64,000 bases of DNA from Lentinula raphanica. Its lineage: Eukaryota; Basidiomycota; Agaricomycetes; Agaricales; Omphalotaceae. Location: the NCBI GenBank assembly GCA_027919835.1, contig JANVFP010000016.1, positions 310,001 through 374,000 on the forward strand, read 5' to 3'. Under the pieces are notes generated by a model. It had not been told where the DNA came from. It did not search any database and was given only the letters and a program-made list of their open reading frames with translations. Position 1 is the stretch's first letter. Each line of letters begins with the position of its first letter. Of this stretch, positions 44,930-57,100 are shown one piece after another. Made by a program: the position numbers and the translations under genes.

Positions 44930-46596
44930 GAGGTGTTGTTGTTGATCGTCAGCGACAGTGTCTTGAGGTAGCAAGAACGTATCCACGACTACCTCAGTCT
45001 CAGATTCATCGCCCGCTATGGATGTGAGTCCCATGTGATCGTCAGAAGATGGCTTGTCTTCCGGAGTCGATGGTATTCTGAAGGACGAACAGGCTCGACG
45101 GATAACGCAGAGTCAGAGCTGACAGGCGGATAAGTAGTCTCAGAAGCTTGAGGTTGGGATGGACACAACGGAAGTGCTTCTGAATCGTCGGGTAGGGAAT
45201 CAGAGGTTGGTTATTCGACATCTTCAGTGGCCAACGATGATGATTCGATGGCAGATGGTTCAGTGTCGAACACTACAGGTTCCTCTTCATCTCGAGGGAC
45301 AGAAGCCTGCTCGTATGATCGATTGTCTTGAACTGACAGGTGGTGCCGGTGGTACACGGGTCGGTGAACCTGAAGCACATAAGCAAGAGATTGACAACGC
45401 TGAAGAAACAACCCAGAATATAGACGTACGTTGTACACTCTCGTCTAACGCGAGAGATCGCTTCGCTGAAGCACAAATGGGTGTCGAATGCCATCGACAG
45501 AATGCTTCTGCTTGGAATGAGAGTTAACTGACCACTAGGAGGCGTGGTGCTAGGTGGTATAGGAGTCATAGGAACTATGAGGTGCATCCAAGGAGGCCTA
45601 TTTGAAGACGGACATGTCACGCGAGGCTGGGCAGTAGAGAATTGAGAGGACGTAACGCCAGCAATTAGAGAGATGTATAAGTAGCATATACAAAAGACAC
45701 AGCGATTTGCGAGCTAAGAATGTCTCATTCATATTCTTCAGCCGTGGTTCGACATCCAGAGCTGTGGTAAGCATGGGAGAGGAATGCGACGGCGGAGAAG
45801 ACGGAGTTCCTCCTGCGGCTGAGGGTGAGTGTAACCCGTCCTTGTTCATCATCGTCTTCTCCCACGAGCGGAATCACGTTACGTAGAGGAGAAGAGGGAG
45901 GAGAAAGACCCGTGTACGAAACTCGCCTGGAAGGAAATCGGGATAGGTAGCTGCAGGCGCGGGCTGCGATTTGAAGTTGAGCTGTGGTAAGCATGGGAGA
46001 GGAATGCGATGGCGGAGGAGACGGAGTTCCTCCTGCGGCTGAGGGTGAGTGTAATCCGCCCTTGTTCATCATCGTCTTCCCCCACGAGCGGAATCACGTT
46101 ACGTAGAGGAGAAGAGGGAGGAGAAAGACCCGTGTACGAAACTCGCCTGGAAGGAAATTGGGATAGGTAGATGCAGGCGCGGGCTGCGATTTGAAGTTTG
46201 AGTGAAAGCTCGGCACAACATGATAGATGAGATGACTCACATCCTGCATTCCAGAAGCACTTCCGCTTTCTCCTGCAGAGCCAGACCCCGCACTCCGTCT
46301 GCTTCGCATACTCATCCCGCTCATCCCGCTCATCTCGCTCATCCCACTCCTCACACTCGCCTGACCCAAACTCCCAATAGCTCCACCCATACCACTTTTT
46401 CAACGCGAGGTTTGACTGTCGACGACGGACGAGAATTGGCAGTCGTAAATGAGCCTGAGCTTGGTAGTGGCCCAGCTGAGCTTGATGAAGAATTAGAGGA
46501 TCTATGCGAGTACCGCAAAAGAGAGGGCGAGGCTGTCCAAGCGATGAGATTCGGCGAAGAGTGGCATGTGAAAATTATATCTTCCGATGTAGACAC
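44930..46596 (-). other. Degenerate coding-like stretch
   Basis: The minus strand has short open pieces that look protein-like but do not join: 46596-46393 (MSTSEDIIFTCHSSPNLIAW, serine-rich), 46390-46244 (methionine/glycine/serine repeats such as MSGMSGMSM), the duplicated segment 46199-45760 (SYTGLSPPSSPLRNVIPLVG, EDDDEQGR), and acidic pieces at 45300-44930. Neighbouring pieces are in different frames with no fitting splice sites. It may be a decayed gene or a gene I cannot splice correctly. Confidence 0.3.
45760..46199. repeat. 220-bp tandem duplication
   Basis: Two direct copies, 45760-45979 and 45980-46199, with seven substitutions and no gap that I can see (about 97% identity). Each unit contains the same open frame on the minus strand. 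Confidence 0.9.
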
Positions 46597-47105
46597 GGGA
46601 GATAAACGTGATCGATGTGGACCGTGCGCCTACTATAAAACTGACCCAATTCCTTTCGCCGTCCTCATGCTTTAACCACTCCAGTGAAGACTGTACTGCT
46701 TTAATCGGCGGAGAGTGTGCTCGTTCAGATCTTTTACTTGGTTAAACCATCGCATAATTTGCCTTTATCACTTCACTCAACCACATCAGTCCAGACGCTA
46801 TGTCTAGCAATGTCTAGCTATGTCTCAACATTGGGTGTCTAACCCATCCCATCCATTCCTTCACGCAAAATCCAACCAACGCCTGCAATACTCATCACCT
46901 CAACTGATCAACAACAAATACACGGATGAACGCGTCCATCCTTCATCAACAAGAACGTCGCGTGATGGCTATCAACAACCGCGGCTCGCGTCAATCAACA
47001 AAACATCTACGGCGTGTCAGGTGATAATTTATGTCACATGCTCGACCTTCAGGTACATCCACTATGTACCCTTCCCAGCAACCAATCTTTCCTTACCTTC
47101 CTACC
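46597..47105. other. Region without a secure gene
   Basis: Upstream of the arrestin-like pseudogene. A plus-strand TATAAAA occurs at 46636. No gene supported. Confidence 0.35.
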
Positions 47106-48600
47106 ATGCAATCTGTCCTTACACTTTCACCAGGGGTGCACCTGGGTTTACCGAACGAAACATATGACTGTTGACCTTGGAAAACGTCTATGGGGAACGA
47201 GCTCGCCTGCTTATGGTCTACACGATAAGATCGAAGGGTCACTGGACATCATGCTGAACTCGTTGAGGATATCAGCGTTACAGTAAGCTAGTCATGCTAC
47301 TCTACGTTACTGGCTTTACTCATGCAGTGACAGCTCGAGGGGCATCTATCGACCGTTGTTCTTGCTGATGGTGGTGTCGCCAGAAGCAACACTTTGTTCA
47401 TGCATCATGCTGTATCCCTTCCTCTCTCATCTCATCCAACTGAAGGAGATGAATACCCTTTCGTTATTCCAATACCATCAGAAATCACGCTTCAAGGAGT
47501 AACGGCACTTACCCCACCTTCTTTCTACCGTTTGCATCTTGGTGTCACGGAAGAAATCACATATTCATTGAAAGTCCTAATGACGAGACAAGCCACTCGT
47601 ATGACATTCAAACACGAACCCACCGAATCGTAAGTTTTCCATGAGTTTCCGTAAAACTGATCTGAACTTTCCCTCTCATTGAAGACAAATCATCCCCATC
47701 TTGTATTTCCCCAAGACACGTCCATCTGATCCTCCACTCGCGGATATTCCAAAGCCTCTTTCAGATCGCGATCCACACTTCGAGTCCCCAAACGTGAATA
47801 TCGCGGAACATGTTGACACCTTTCCACTGTCACCTCGATGGTCATCCGCCTTGTCACATTCGAAACAACCTTTGACAGGCCTGGAAAACTTTCAAAATTC
47901 TGTCTTTGTATGTCAATGTTCTCCATCTTCGCACCAGTTTACACCTCTGACTGTTTTTCTTTCCCAGTTCTCAATACCTGCGCCACAATCTTTCGCTTCC
48001 GGGGAACCTATACCGTTCTTCCTGAGCCTCGTTTTTCCCAATAGCCCCGCACAAGCCTCGTTATATGCCAAGACCATCACAGTCACTCTCATGAAGCAGC
48101 TCACTGTTCGATCTGCTAAATCACATTTGCGCAAGCTATTCTCGCGTTCTAAAGTTAGCCCCAGTCGGTTTTCGTCCCCCAAAAACTCCCGGACCTCCAC
48201 ACCTCTCCATTCACGAAGTGCCTCACCTGTTCCCCTAGAAGATGACAGCGACGACGCCGGCTCGCATTCTGACGCCAGCTCATCCTCATCAGAGCTTGAT
48301 GCATACGGTCCTCCCGTTGTCAGACGATGGAAGCTCACGAGTGGGCACTTGGAAACATGTAGCGAGTATTCAGAGGGTGTGTATCTCCTTCGAGGATGGA
48401 TATCCGCAGGCGAGCTAGGCAGAGGCTGCTCACGGCAGGTCGGACAGATTGGCCGGCTGCAGTATTTCCTTGTGGTTGAGATCGCATCGCCTGCCTCTAT
48501 GGAAGACCATATACCCGCTTTCCACTTGTTGGGAGACGATGAATCGGGAGCTGCAGTCGACGGGTGGGATCCCCACTCCATACCCCACCAGCAGAAGTGA
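47106..48600 (+). pseudogene. Arrestin-like protein gene, apparently broken
   Basis: The start is ATG 47106: PGVHLGLPNETY is the opening of a fungal arrestin-like fold, but the frame then stops (GAC TGT TGA near 47167). The fold resumes one frame over at TVDLGKRLWGTSSPAYGL and DKIEGSLDI, with the usual intervening residues missing. The next junction is also faulty: ISALQ should join LEGHLSTVVLADGG, but the donor reads TTACA|GTAAGC, one base short for frame. After that exons fit: about 47334-47630, 47689-47910, 47971-48600, with RQATRMTFKHEPTES, LYFPKTRPSDPPLAD, PFFLSLVFPNSPAQASLYAK and GRLQYFLVVEI. The rest of the protein is well kept, so decay is recent or the lesions are base errors. Arrestin-like proteins act as adaptors in trafficking. 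Confidence 0.6.
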
Positions 48601-49684
48601 TAGACATAACCACACCAATGGAGTCACAGTGTGTCCTCGATTACACCAACCTCATCCTTCGCATCCACTCCTCCTGCCACTCACGTTCACCGCTTCTCCA
48701 ATGCGACACACTTTCGCATACTCCCACACACTATTCACATCAATTCTACAACACGTACCGGTTTTCACATACCCACTCTCTCTCGATGCCTTCTGCACAA
48801 TACTCCAACTCCCGCCAATGCAAATGGACACGTTGTCGTCTACTTTGCATTTGCATCAAACGTCTCGGGCACATCTCCATCCTTACGCACGTTCTAATCC
48901 GTCATCATCGCCTCACCAACAGACACAATCGTCACCCACTCTGTCGCCTTCTCCGACACGCACTCTGACGCCCATCTCACCGCAATCTCAGTATATCACC
49001 AATGCTGTCCAAGTCCCACAAGCTTCGAATGACCGAGCAGAAACGCTTCGACCTAGCGTTCGTCTTTTTCTGTAAACTCTCTCTATCAGAAACCAATCGC
49101 CTGCTATAATGACGATGATGAGAAGCCGCCATTGCCGACAACGACGTCTTCGAACACCTCGGATGCTTTGTTGGATTTTGTGGACACGACGGATACCAGG
49201 GATTCCAACCAAACGCGAGATTTGGAGCAAACGAGAGATCCGGAGCAAACGGGATTCATACGCTAGCACGATGGAATACTTCTATCATATAAATCCCAAA
49301 TAATTTAGCATCGGGGGTGCAGCTCCTGGCGTTCATAACTAGTCCTACCATTACCTCGAAGAGCTGGTGCAGAACATTCGAGCTCGAATAGCGTGACATA
49401 TATTGAAGTGAGACTCAACGCACCTGATACGCACCTGATACGCACCTGATGTTACCCATGCGATATTGACGAATGCAAGGCTCGAGCAGGATGTACTATG
49501 GAGAGTGTAGTTGAAGTTTAAAGCTTCATACTTATTTTGAATACGCAGAGATACCTGCAGATACTGTTGTTACTCAATATATATTCTCATAAAATAGCAC
49601 ATCGCTGAGAGTGTAGGTGCCATGATGTCACTAGCAGCTATGTCATGTGTACGCAAAAATGTCTTCCACGAGTTAGCGTCACAT
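48601..49684. other. Region without a secure gene
   Basis: About 1.1 kb. Open stretches continue behind the arrestin-like gene (to about 49075) but show no domain. Three direct copies of ACGCACCTGAT lie at about 49419-49451. The end should contain the promoter of the next gene. Confidence 0.4.
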
Positions 49685-49690
49685 TATAAA
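49685..49690 (+). promoter_or_regulatory. TATA box
   Basis: TATAAA, 47 bp upstream of the ATG at 49732; suitable core promoter position for the dioxygenase-like gene. Confidence 0.5.
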
Positions 49691-49731
49691 CAGCGGACTC
49701 ATCTTCATTCTGCCACGTTTGCCCATACAAT

Positions 49732-52700
49732 ATGAAACCTATCACAGGCATTATTTTGAAAATAAAGGACACTATCCAAGCTAAAGTCCACCTGCATCAA
49801 GCCGAAGAGGACCTACTGGATGATGTGAGAGATGAATTAACATCGAACAACAGCTTGGTACGCAAGAATGTAATTTGAGATGTTTCTCCATCGTGATCTA
49901 CTAATCGACAATGTAGGTTACCTGCATGATCGATTGGATTGCAGATTCTCTGAATATCAGTGCTGCAGATGCTACTTACCCAGACCGAGGATTCATGTTG
50001 ATGACACTCACTGATATAATGGCTCACATGGTCTGGAATGAGGATACCAAAGTTGACGACGATTTGAGGAACTATGAATCCAGGTTGCTTGAGCTCGATG
50101 TAAGTTGAACATATGATGCATTTGTATAATCTCATCCATTGTTGACATAGGATAAGTACTTTGTGGTGCCTCCCCAACGAAACATCTTTCCATCAGTTGG
50201 TGAGGTTTTCGAGGAATCATTTGCATCAATGAGTATAAAACACCACTGTTTGTCATTCTATAACGATACTGATTGAGGTTGCAGTGAATCTGGAAGATGA
50301 ATCACAGTCTGGTATGTCATATGCAGACAATATATCTGCACTATTCATTGATTCACTTGTGAAGACTCAAATCCAAGCGTCTTTGAGGATGCACCCGAAT
50401 GCAGTTCTATGCTAGTGGATGATCCTTTACCCACCACGTATGTATTGATTTACAATCGGGATCATTTCTGAAAACTTTCGGTGTAGTGTACAACAGAAAA
50501 TACAATCGTGGCAAAATGAAGAGAAACAAGTTCTCTCCACGGATAATATGTACATGCATTACAAAGCTAGGGCTGAAATGTGGAAGAACACCTTAACAAA
50601 TGTAAGGTTTCTCGTATATCACTGCAATGATGACAGATTCAACATTCTTGATCCCAGATATTCGACAACAATCCTTCTGTGGATTACATCACACCTGTTG
50701 TTGATGTTATCAAAGAGATGAAAGAGATTTCAAAAAAGACATTTTCTTCCGCAGCCTTTCGTAGAGCAATAAAGGTTCGCTATCAAAGCAAGTGAATATC
50801 ATGGTCTATTTTCATCTCCTGTTAGGATTCCAGAGTTACCTCGACTATAGAAGAAATTTCGTCACCTGTGTTTCTCATCCACCATCGAAACTCGCAGGCT
50901 TTACAGCTTGTACACATGTACCGTATCGGTGATCAGCTTTCGGAAGTTCTAGACAGATGGACACCATCATTTATCAAATCTACATGGCGTACAGGCTTAA
51001 CTCATTACAAGTCTGAAGTGGTAAATAATCATTGCTGTTGGATCAATGCCATTGAAATCACTGATGATTTATTATTCAGATGGGACGAAAGAATATATCG
51101 ACCCCAAAAGACTTTCTGGATATCTTCGACGCGGAGCCGAATCTCTTTCCCGGTGAACAGAACATCTCGTACTGTTTCTTTCTCGTGAATCTCCACACCT
51201 TTCGATATCATTATGATACATGGTTGGGAATATCACTGGTGGATCTTGAATACAATGTAAGAATATTTTCTTGAGTGTTGCCAGTTAACATATATATCAT
51301 AGGTTTCGAAATTCAACGACATCAACTCGTTTGAGAATTTCTACAGTCTAATCATCAATTTGATGTCCGATTGGTGCAAGAAGAAAGTTCCTTCTAAAGA
51401 CGGGAAAAGTATGGTTCTCATCATTGACAAAAAGAGCTTCACCAAACCTCTTTGGCGGATCGTTATAAAAAAAACAATTCTGCTTCGAGACCTTGTACGG
51501 GAATCATCAAAACGTGCAACATTGTTAACTCAATGCCAAACTTGCATCAATCTACCTCCTACTCAACGATGCTGTCAATATATTTATCTCCCTCATATCA
51601 CGAATGGCCTTCTACCTGCTGAACGCATTGCTAGAATGAAAACTGTAAAAGAAGAGGTGACAGGTTGTGGTATTACGATGGTTTCTGGTGAAGAACAGCT
51701 CCTGCCCAGGAAATCAAATAAGGTCAGTGGATGTAAAGTATCTGGGCAAACACGGACTTATACTTGACAGGATCAGAAAAAGCGCCGGATGACTTATGCA
51801 TCTGACATGTATCATCCAGATTCGGTTGGAAAAACTTTGCCATTCAAGTTGCAATGCATCCAGCGTATCGAAGACATCATTGCGCGTTGCGGCCACCAGC
51901 TGCTCTTGGTTGTGGATGAATTCGAGGATACCTCTGATCCTACTTCAAAGATTATTGATTGGGCGTCTGTCAGTGCAAAGGTAACGTACATCCTGGTACA
52001 GCCTACCGTGTTACACTGACAGACTCTTGACAGAATGTCGCGGATTTTATTTGGTGGAACGTCTTTGATGAAGAAAAATTAGCAAAATTACAAGATGCAG
52101 TTGTTGAAAGCACTGGTGTTAGTGCTGTGAAACGTGGAGCACAGTTTGATAACTACTCTGGTGGCAATATGGTCCCAATTGGATCTCGTATTGGTTCAGG
52201 TGGATGACCAGGGGACACATACACCTCATATGCTGGATTGGAGGCCACTACAGAGAAAGGATTGTATATTCTTTTCAACCAAGCAGCGGTAAGCAAAAGT
52301 ATAGTTGCAAAGCAGTTTTTCAAATATTTAGCATTCACAGACTTCCGATATGATGCGCTCCGTGGCTCGTCATGTCCATCCGACTCTGGTACGTGAACTA
52401 ACAAATTGGTGTAAAAATTGTGATAGGTTAGGAATGACTGGAGTCAATGTCTTTAACTGCACTGGATATATGGCACCCATTCATTCTGATGATGATGCCA
52501 CAAGAGGTTTGTGTATGCAAACTCTCCTCAATGCAGACACAACAAACCACGAGTATGGGTTTTGCAATGTTGAGTACCAGTACTTCATTGCTAGTACAAC
52601 AAACTGCTTGTGGTAAGTGTCTGGTCTATGTTTGCAATCTGTCTTACATGTGCTACAGGAGTTTTAATTCATGTAACCTCCATGGCACAATGCTTCCTTC

Positions 52701-52995
52701 CAAAAACACCATCTTCAATTTGGACAGCCAGGCCTTAGACCCTACACGTTTGGCAGGTGGTTCTTCGGCAGGTGGTTCTTCAGCAGGTGGTTCTTCAGCA
52801 GCTGGTTCTTCAGGCACTCATTCGATGGCCCCAGTTGCTGGCGCAGAAGTTCACCACGGGAATGGACGGAGAGGAAGAGTAACTGTGAGTAATGGAGCTC
52901 ATGTTGCCGTACCAAGGAGGAATCAGAGACGGGCTACTGAAATCGCAAGGCGAACAGGTCAGTTTGAACAACGAAGTCAGGTGTGGCGACAATGA
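49732..52995 (+). CDS. TET/JBP-like 2OG-Fe(II) dioxygenase candidate, interrupted by in-frame TGA
   Basis: Fourteen exons fit with perfect phase: 49732-49857, 49917-50099, 50151-50232, 50285-50311, 50365-50437, 50487-50601, 50658-50774, 50826-51020, 51080-51256, 51303-51722, 51771-51980, 52034-52288, 52341-52612, 52659-52995 (862 codons). The N-terminal two thirds are unrecognised (IINLMSDWCKKKVPS; LLLVVDEFEDTSDP). The C-terminal part has NMVPIGSRIGSGG, PGDTYTSYAGLEATTEKG, VNVFNCTGYMAPIHSDDDAT, EYQYFIAST and LWSFNSCNLHGTMLPS. His708-x-Asp710 and His759 have the spacing and context of the facial triad in 2OG-Fe(II) oxygenases, closest to the fungal TET/JBP-type genes linked to transposons. A GGSSA repeat and a basic tail end the protein. 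One flaw: codon 633 is TGA (52205-52207), where CGA would read Arg; a stop here would remove the catalytic part. Class assignment is inference. Confidence 0.6.
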
Positions 52996-54189
52996 AAACA
53001 TATGTATGGAGGCGTTTCCATTAATAGCATTGATAATATACAAACTGACGGAGACAAAAAGGTGAAGGCAAGAAAGAGTTGTATGAGTAGACGATGGATC
53101 TATTTAAGTCAAACAGATTGGTGGCAACTAACAATCGTAGAAAATGATTCACACCTCAATGATATTGACTGACTCAGGTTTGAACAACGTTCGCGGCGGA
53201 CTATGAAAAGACCGAGCGGTCAACGTACCGAGTGAGAAGCGCCAAGTGAGAAGTGCCGAGATGGGTCGAGATGGGTCGACAGTAATCCAACATATTCTAA
53301 AAGAACCTGGTGTGTATCTGTAGAAGGCATTCAGCTAGAAAGTAGATACAGCTCTTCTAGACTCACATCATTATCATCGTCGTCGTCGCTTACTTCAAGC
53401 GATGAGATATGCGTGGCGCTTTCAGACAATGTGCTATTGAACAAGCAACATTGTAACGTTCCACCCATCCTTCTTCATTGATGGCTTGCTTCTACAGAAT
53501 TCAACAGAGGATTGGAAGCCTTGTCCTCAAGTTTGTTCTACGGATGAGTGTAGAGCAGCCTCGATGACGGAGGCAAATAATGTCACTAGAGAGAGTGGCA
53601 GAGAGTGGGAAGCCTTGTCCACGATTTTGTTCTAGGCATGAGTGTAGAGCTGCCTCGGCGACGGAGGCGAATAATGTTGCTAGAGAGAGTCGCAGAGAGT
53701 TATGAGTCTCAACTCGCCAAAGGTCTCGTTCTTGAGTAGGAAAACACAAATGTCCTGTACATTCGTGGCCAAAGTACAGGAAGCGGAGGTAGAGCATAGC
53801 GGAAGTAATGGTCAATGGTTATTGGTACCATGACCGACGATAGGTGGGCTCAGAGTGAAGAGAGATAATAACCAGTGGCGAGAAACCCGGCGATGCAAAC
53901 AGAATGGTGGAGGTCACTCCACAAGCTTTTGCAGGCAATACCCGTCAGTCGAATCTATGTGGCATGTACACAGTAGACAATGCGAAACCCGGCAAATGAG
54001 TTGCGGGTGAATGGACAAGTTTCGGCGAATGAACGAGAGGTGACTGAACGAGTGTGAATGAACAAGTTGCGAATGGACAAGTTGCGGCAAATGAGTCGCG
54101 AATGAATGGTCGCGAATGAACGAGTCGCAGGTGATGGAATGCGGACGGGAATGACCTGTCGCGGGTGAATCGGCGAACAGAATGCAGCC
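52996..54189. other. Repeat-rich spacer between convergent genes
   Basis: About 1.2 kb between the dioxygenase-like gene and the Helitron gene. It contains a 94-bp tandem duplication (53511-53698), short direct repeats such as GAGATGGGTC at about 53260-53279, and a run of degenerate repeats with GCGAATGAACGAGT/ GCGAATGGACAAGT at about 54000-54140. One end of the Helitron may lie here, but I could not identify a CTRR terminus with a hairpin. Confidence 0.5.
53511..53698. repeat. 94-bp tandem duplication
   Basis: Two direct copies starting near 53511 and 53605; both contain GGAAGCCTTGTCC, GAGTGTAGAGC, GACGGAGGC and CTAGAGAGAGT in the same spacing. Identity is roughly 85-90%. Confidence 0.8.
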
Positions 54190-57100
54190 TCAATCCAATG
54201 CAATTTTCGACATTCGTTGTCTCTTTGCCTTCAACTGTTCATCAATATCTGTCTGAAAACTCTTCCGGTAAGTTATGAACATAACATAAATCAATTCAAG
54301 ACATACCACGTCGTCTGTATCCAAAGGACGTTTCTGAACCCTTGTATTCCATGGCCTGACAACATCAATCTGCAAATACAGTCAGTTACTGAGAAGAGTG
54401 AAGAATCACTACACTTACAGTCTCTATGTCATCCAGACGATACTTCTCTGGTATGTGTGATTGATCCTCCACCAAAGGATGAATGACTTGAGGAGACGAT
54501 GACTGCAACATCGCCAATTTCTGCGCTGCATTTATGAAGGAAGTTTGATGATCCAGGTCCCACAGTGAGTCAGCAGGATCATTATTCAATCCCAGCTGCC
54601 CGTTATTTCCCACAGCACCCATGGACACTTCAGTCATGAAGTGTAACTGTTGCAAACGTCTCAACTCCTGTCGCACATCTTGAGATTGTCGACACATGAT
54701 TTTAGAACGTGAAAACGGTCTGAGAATAACCAGACCTTCTAAAGACTTTACTCTGGAAATCATCACGTATGGCTTTTCAGTACCAGTACAAGATTCGATA
54801 TCCAAAATAACACGCTGGTACGTACCGCCTTGTGCTTTATGTGCTGTCATGGCAAATGCAGGTAAGAGAGGCACTTGGGTCCTTGAAAAAGTGCATGATT
54901 TCTTGCTGATTGGGTGTGTAAACTTCATTGACACTGTCTCTTCTAGCACTGGGACTTCGGTTGCAGTCAAATAAGGCATAGTGTCAAAATCTTTCAAATG
55001 TGAACATTCCACAATACAAGAAACCAGATGTCGTACACCGGAATCATCTACACGGTAACGTATTTTGCGCAACGTCCCGGTAGTTCCATTGACAATGCCC
55101 GCCTGGACATCATAGTTAACACCAATGACAACGGGCATACCTATGACCAAAGGCAATCGTCCAAGACGGTAGTTTGTTTTGCCTGAATGTAGATTTAATA
55201 GGAAATCTTGAACATCAGAAGAAACAGGTACGCCTTTTCTTGTATCTGTTGCGATATACCAATGAAGTTCTTGACCTGTGCGATGTGCAAAGGCAGCTGT
55301 CATCTTCTCATTCAGCATGTCTTTTGTGTCATTATTGCACACAATCACAGGTGTACCGGACCAGTTAGCATCTGACCAGTTAGGTTGTACTAAAGAAGCA
55401 AGACGAGTATTGAGAAGTTCAAAATCATCATCAGTGCATTGACCAAGACGCAACCGACTAAGCAGAGATACAAAGGTATTGTTATTACTGCCTGACTGCC
55501 GTTTAATCTCTGACAATATGATCACAGTTTTGACTGACAGCCATAAAAGTTTACCAAAAACCATATTCTGACCGACAGTAGTGCTGACACGTTCCGTCTT
55601 GACATGTGCACATAGGGAAGCATCACCTACAGGCGATAGTTGAGCAAAATCACCGGCGAAGATCACATTGATTCCTCCAAAAGGTAGATCACATTCTTTA
55701 GCCTCCGAAAGAGCACGGCTGATGCGATACAGAAAACCACAGCCAATCATAGAGACCTCATCTATGAATAAGTAATTCACACCTTCCCACATCGCAATAA
55801 GATCGCGACGACTTGTTGCATTCTGCCTACCAAACGCTATGTTTCCAAAATTCAGAGCTGAATGTAACGTCATTCCACTGATGTTAGTCGCCGCAACACC
55901 TGTATATGAGCACAATCTGAATCGTCGTTTCTGACCTGTTTCAGTGAAAAATCGATCAAGGCATGCAATAACATATGATTTTCCAGTACCACCAGGACCA
56001 CCCAGGTACATCCTCAAAGGACTGGGATTAGTGGCAACACTGTGCTCTGCAATTACACGAAATGCGCGTTCTTGCTCGTGGTTCAATGTAGGTTGGAGAT
56101 TCAAGATGAAACTATCAACTGTATGCAAGGTGAGAGTATTCGATTGAGCAGGTTCATAATTGTAGTGAATAAAGTTATGTTCGATGACAGCAGAAGTTTC
56201 ATCATTGTCGGTGATGTTATAGCTAGAGTCCATCTGATTGACGGTCAAAGTAGAGTTTGATACAGACTCGACGGGGGTTTCATTGCCCAGTTGGATTTGT
56301 GCACTTTTCTTGGACTTCGATCGATGTTCACTATAGGCAGCCTTCCATGATGACTCTAAGTGTGTATGCTCATTGGTAATATCTTGGATAAACTCTGATA
56401 CACCAAGATCGGCGGGATTGAACATTCCAACATCATCAGAATCAATATTGCCGCTATGCTGAAATAAACCCAAAGCTTCAGCAGCGGATATACAGTCTGC
56501 ACTTGACTGTGTCATACTGAGCAGTCTTCGAGAATACATGTCATGGATATCTGACAAGTGATCCAAAATGCGTTCATCCTCATCATCACAACCCATAAAG
56601 TCATCGTCATCATTGCGCGGTCTACCACTGGAAGTGTTAACTTTCTGAGAAAATTTACGCCTTCTCTGTTCAAAGTGGTCATCACGAGAATCCTTGCATT
56701 CATGTAGGAGTTGCATGTTACACATGTATTCTGTGATCTGAGGTTGACAACAAGTCTTGAAATTATCAAACTCCTGCGACCAAGCTTGACCTGGCAAGCG
56801 AAGATCAGAAGGTGCTCGCCATGGTTTGAATAAAATTAGCATTAGGCGACAATATCGTTCATATACCTCAGGACGATCCCTTCGAGGTATTCCCGGTCCT
56901 ATTGGCACAGGTATTTGTCGTTCGCAATGCTTTAACAGATGCAAAAGATGAGTATCGGATTGTTGATGTTCTGATTGAAAAGAGAACTCAGGTCGAACAT
57001 GACTGTTGCTCATCCATATTCTATTCCATTCGCTTTGCACTGAAGCAGAACTCAAATGATCAACTTTTGCTGAATCATCTTGTACATTGTTCTTCTTGCG

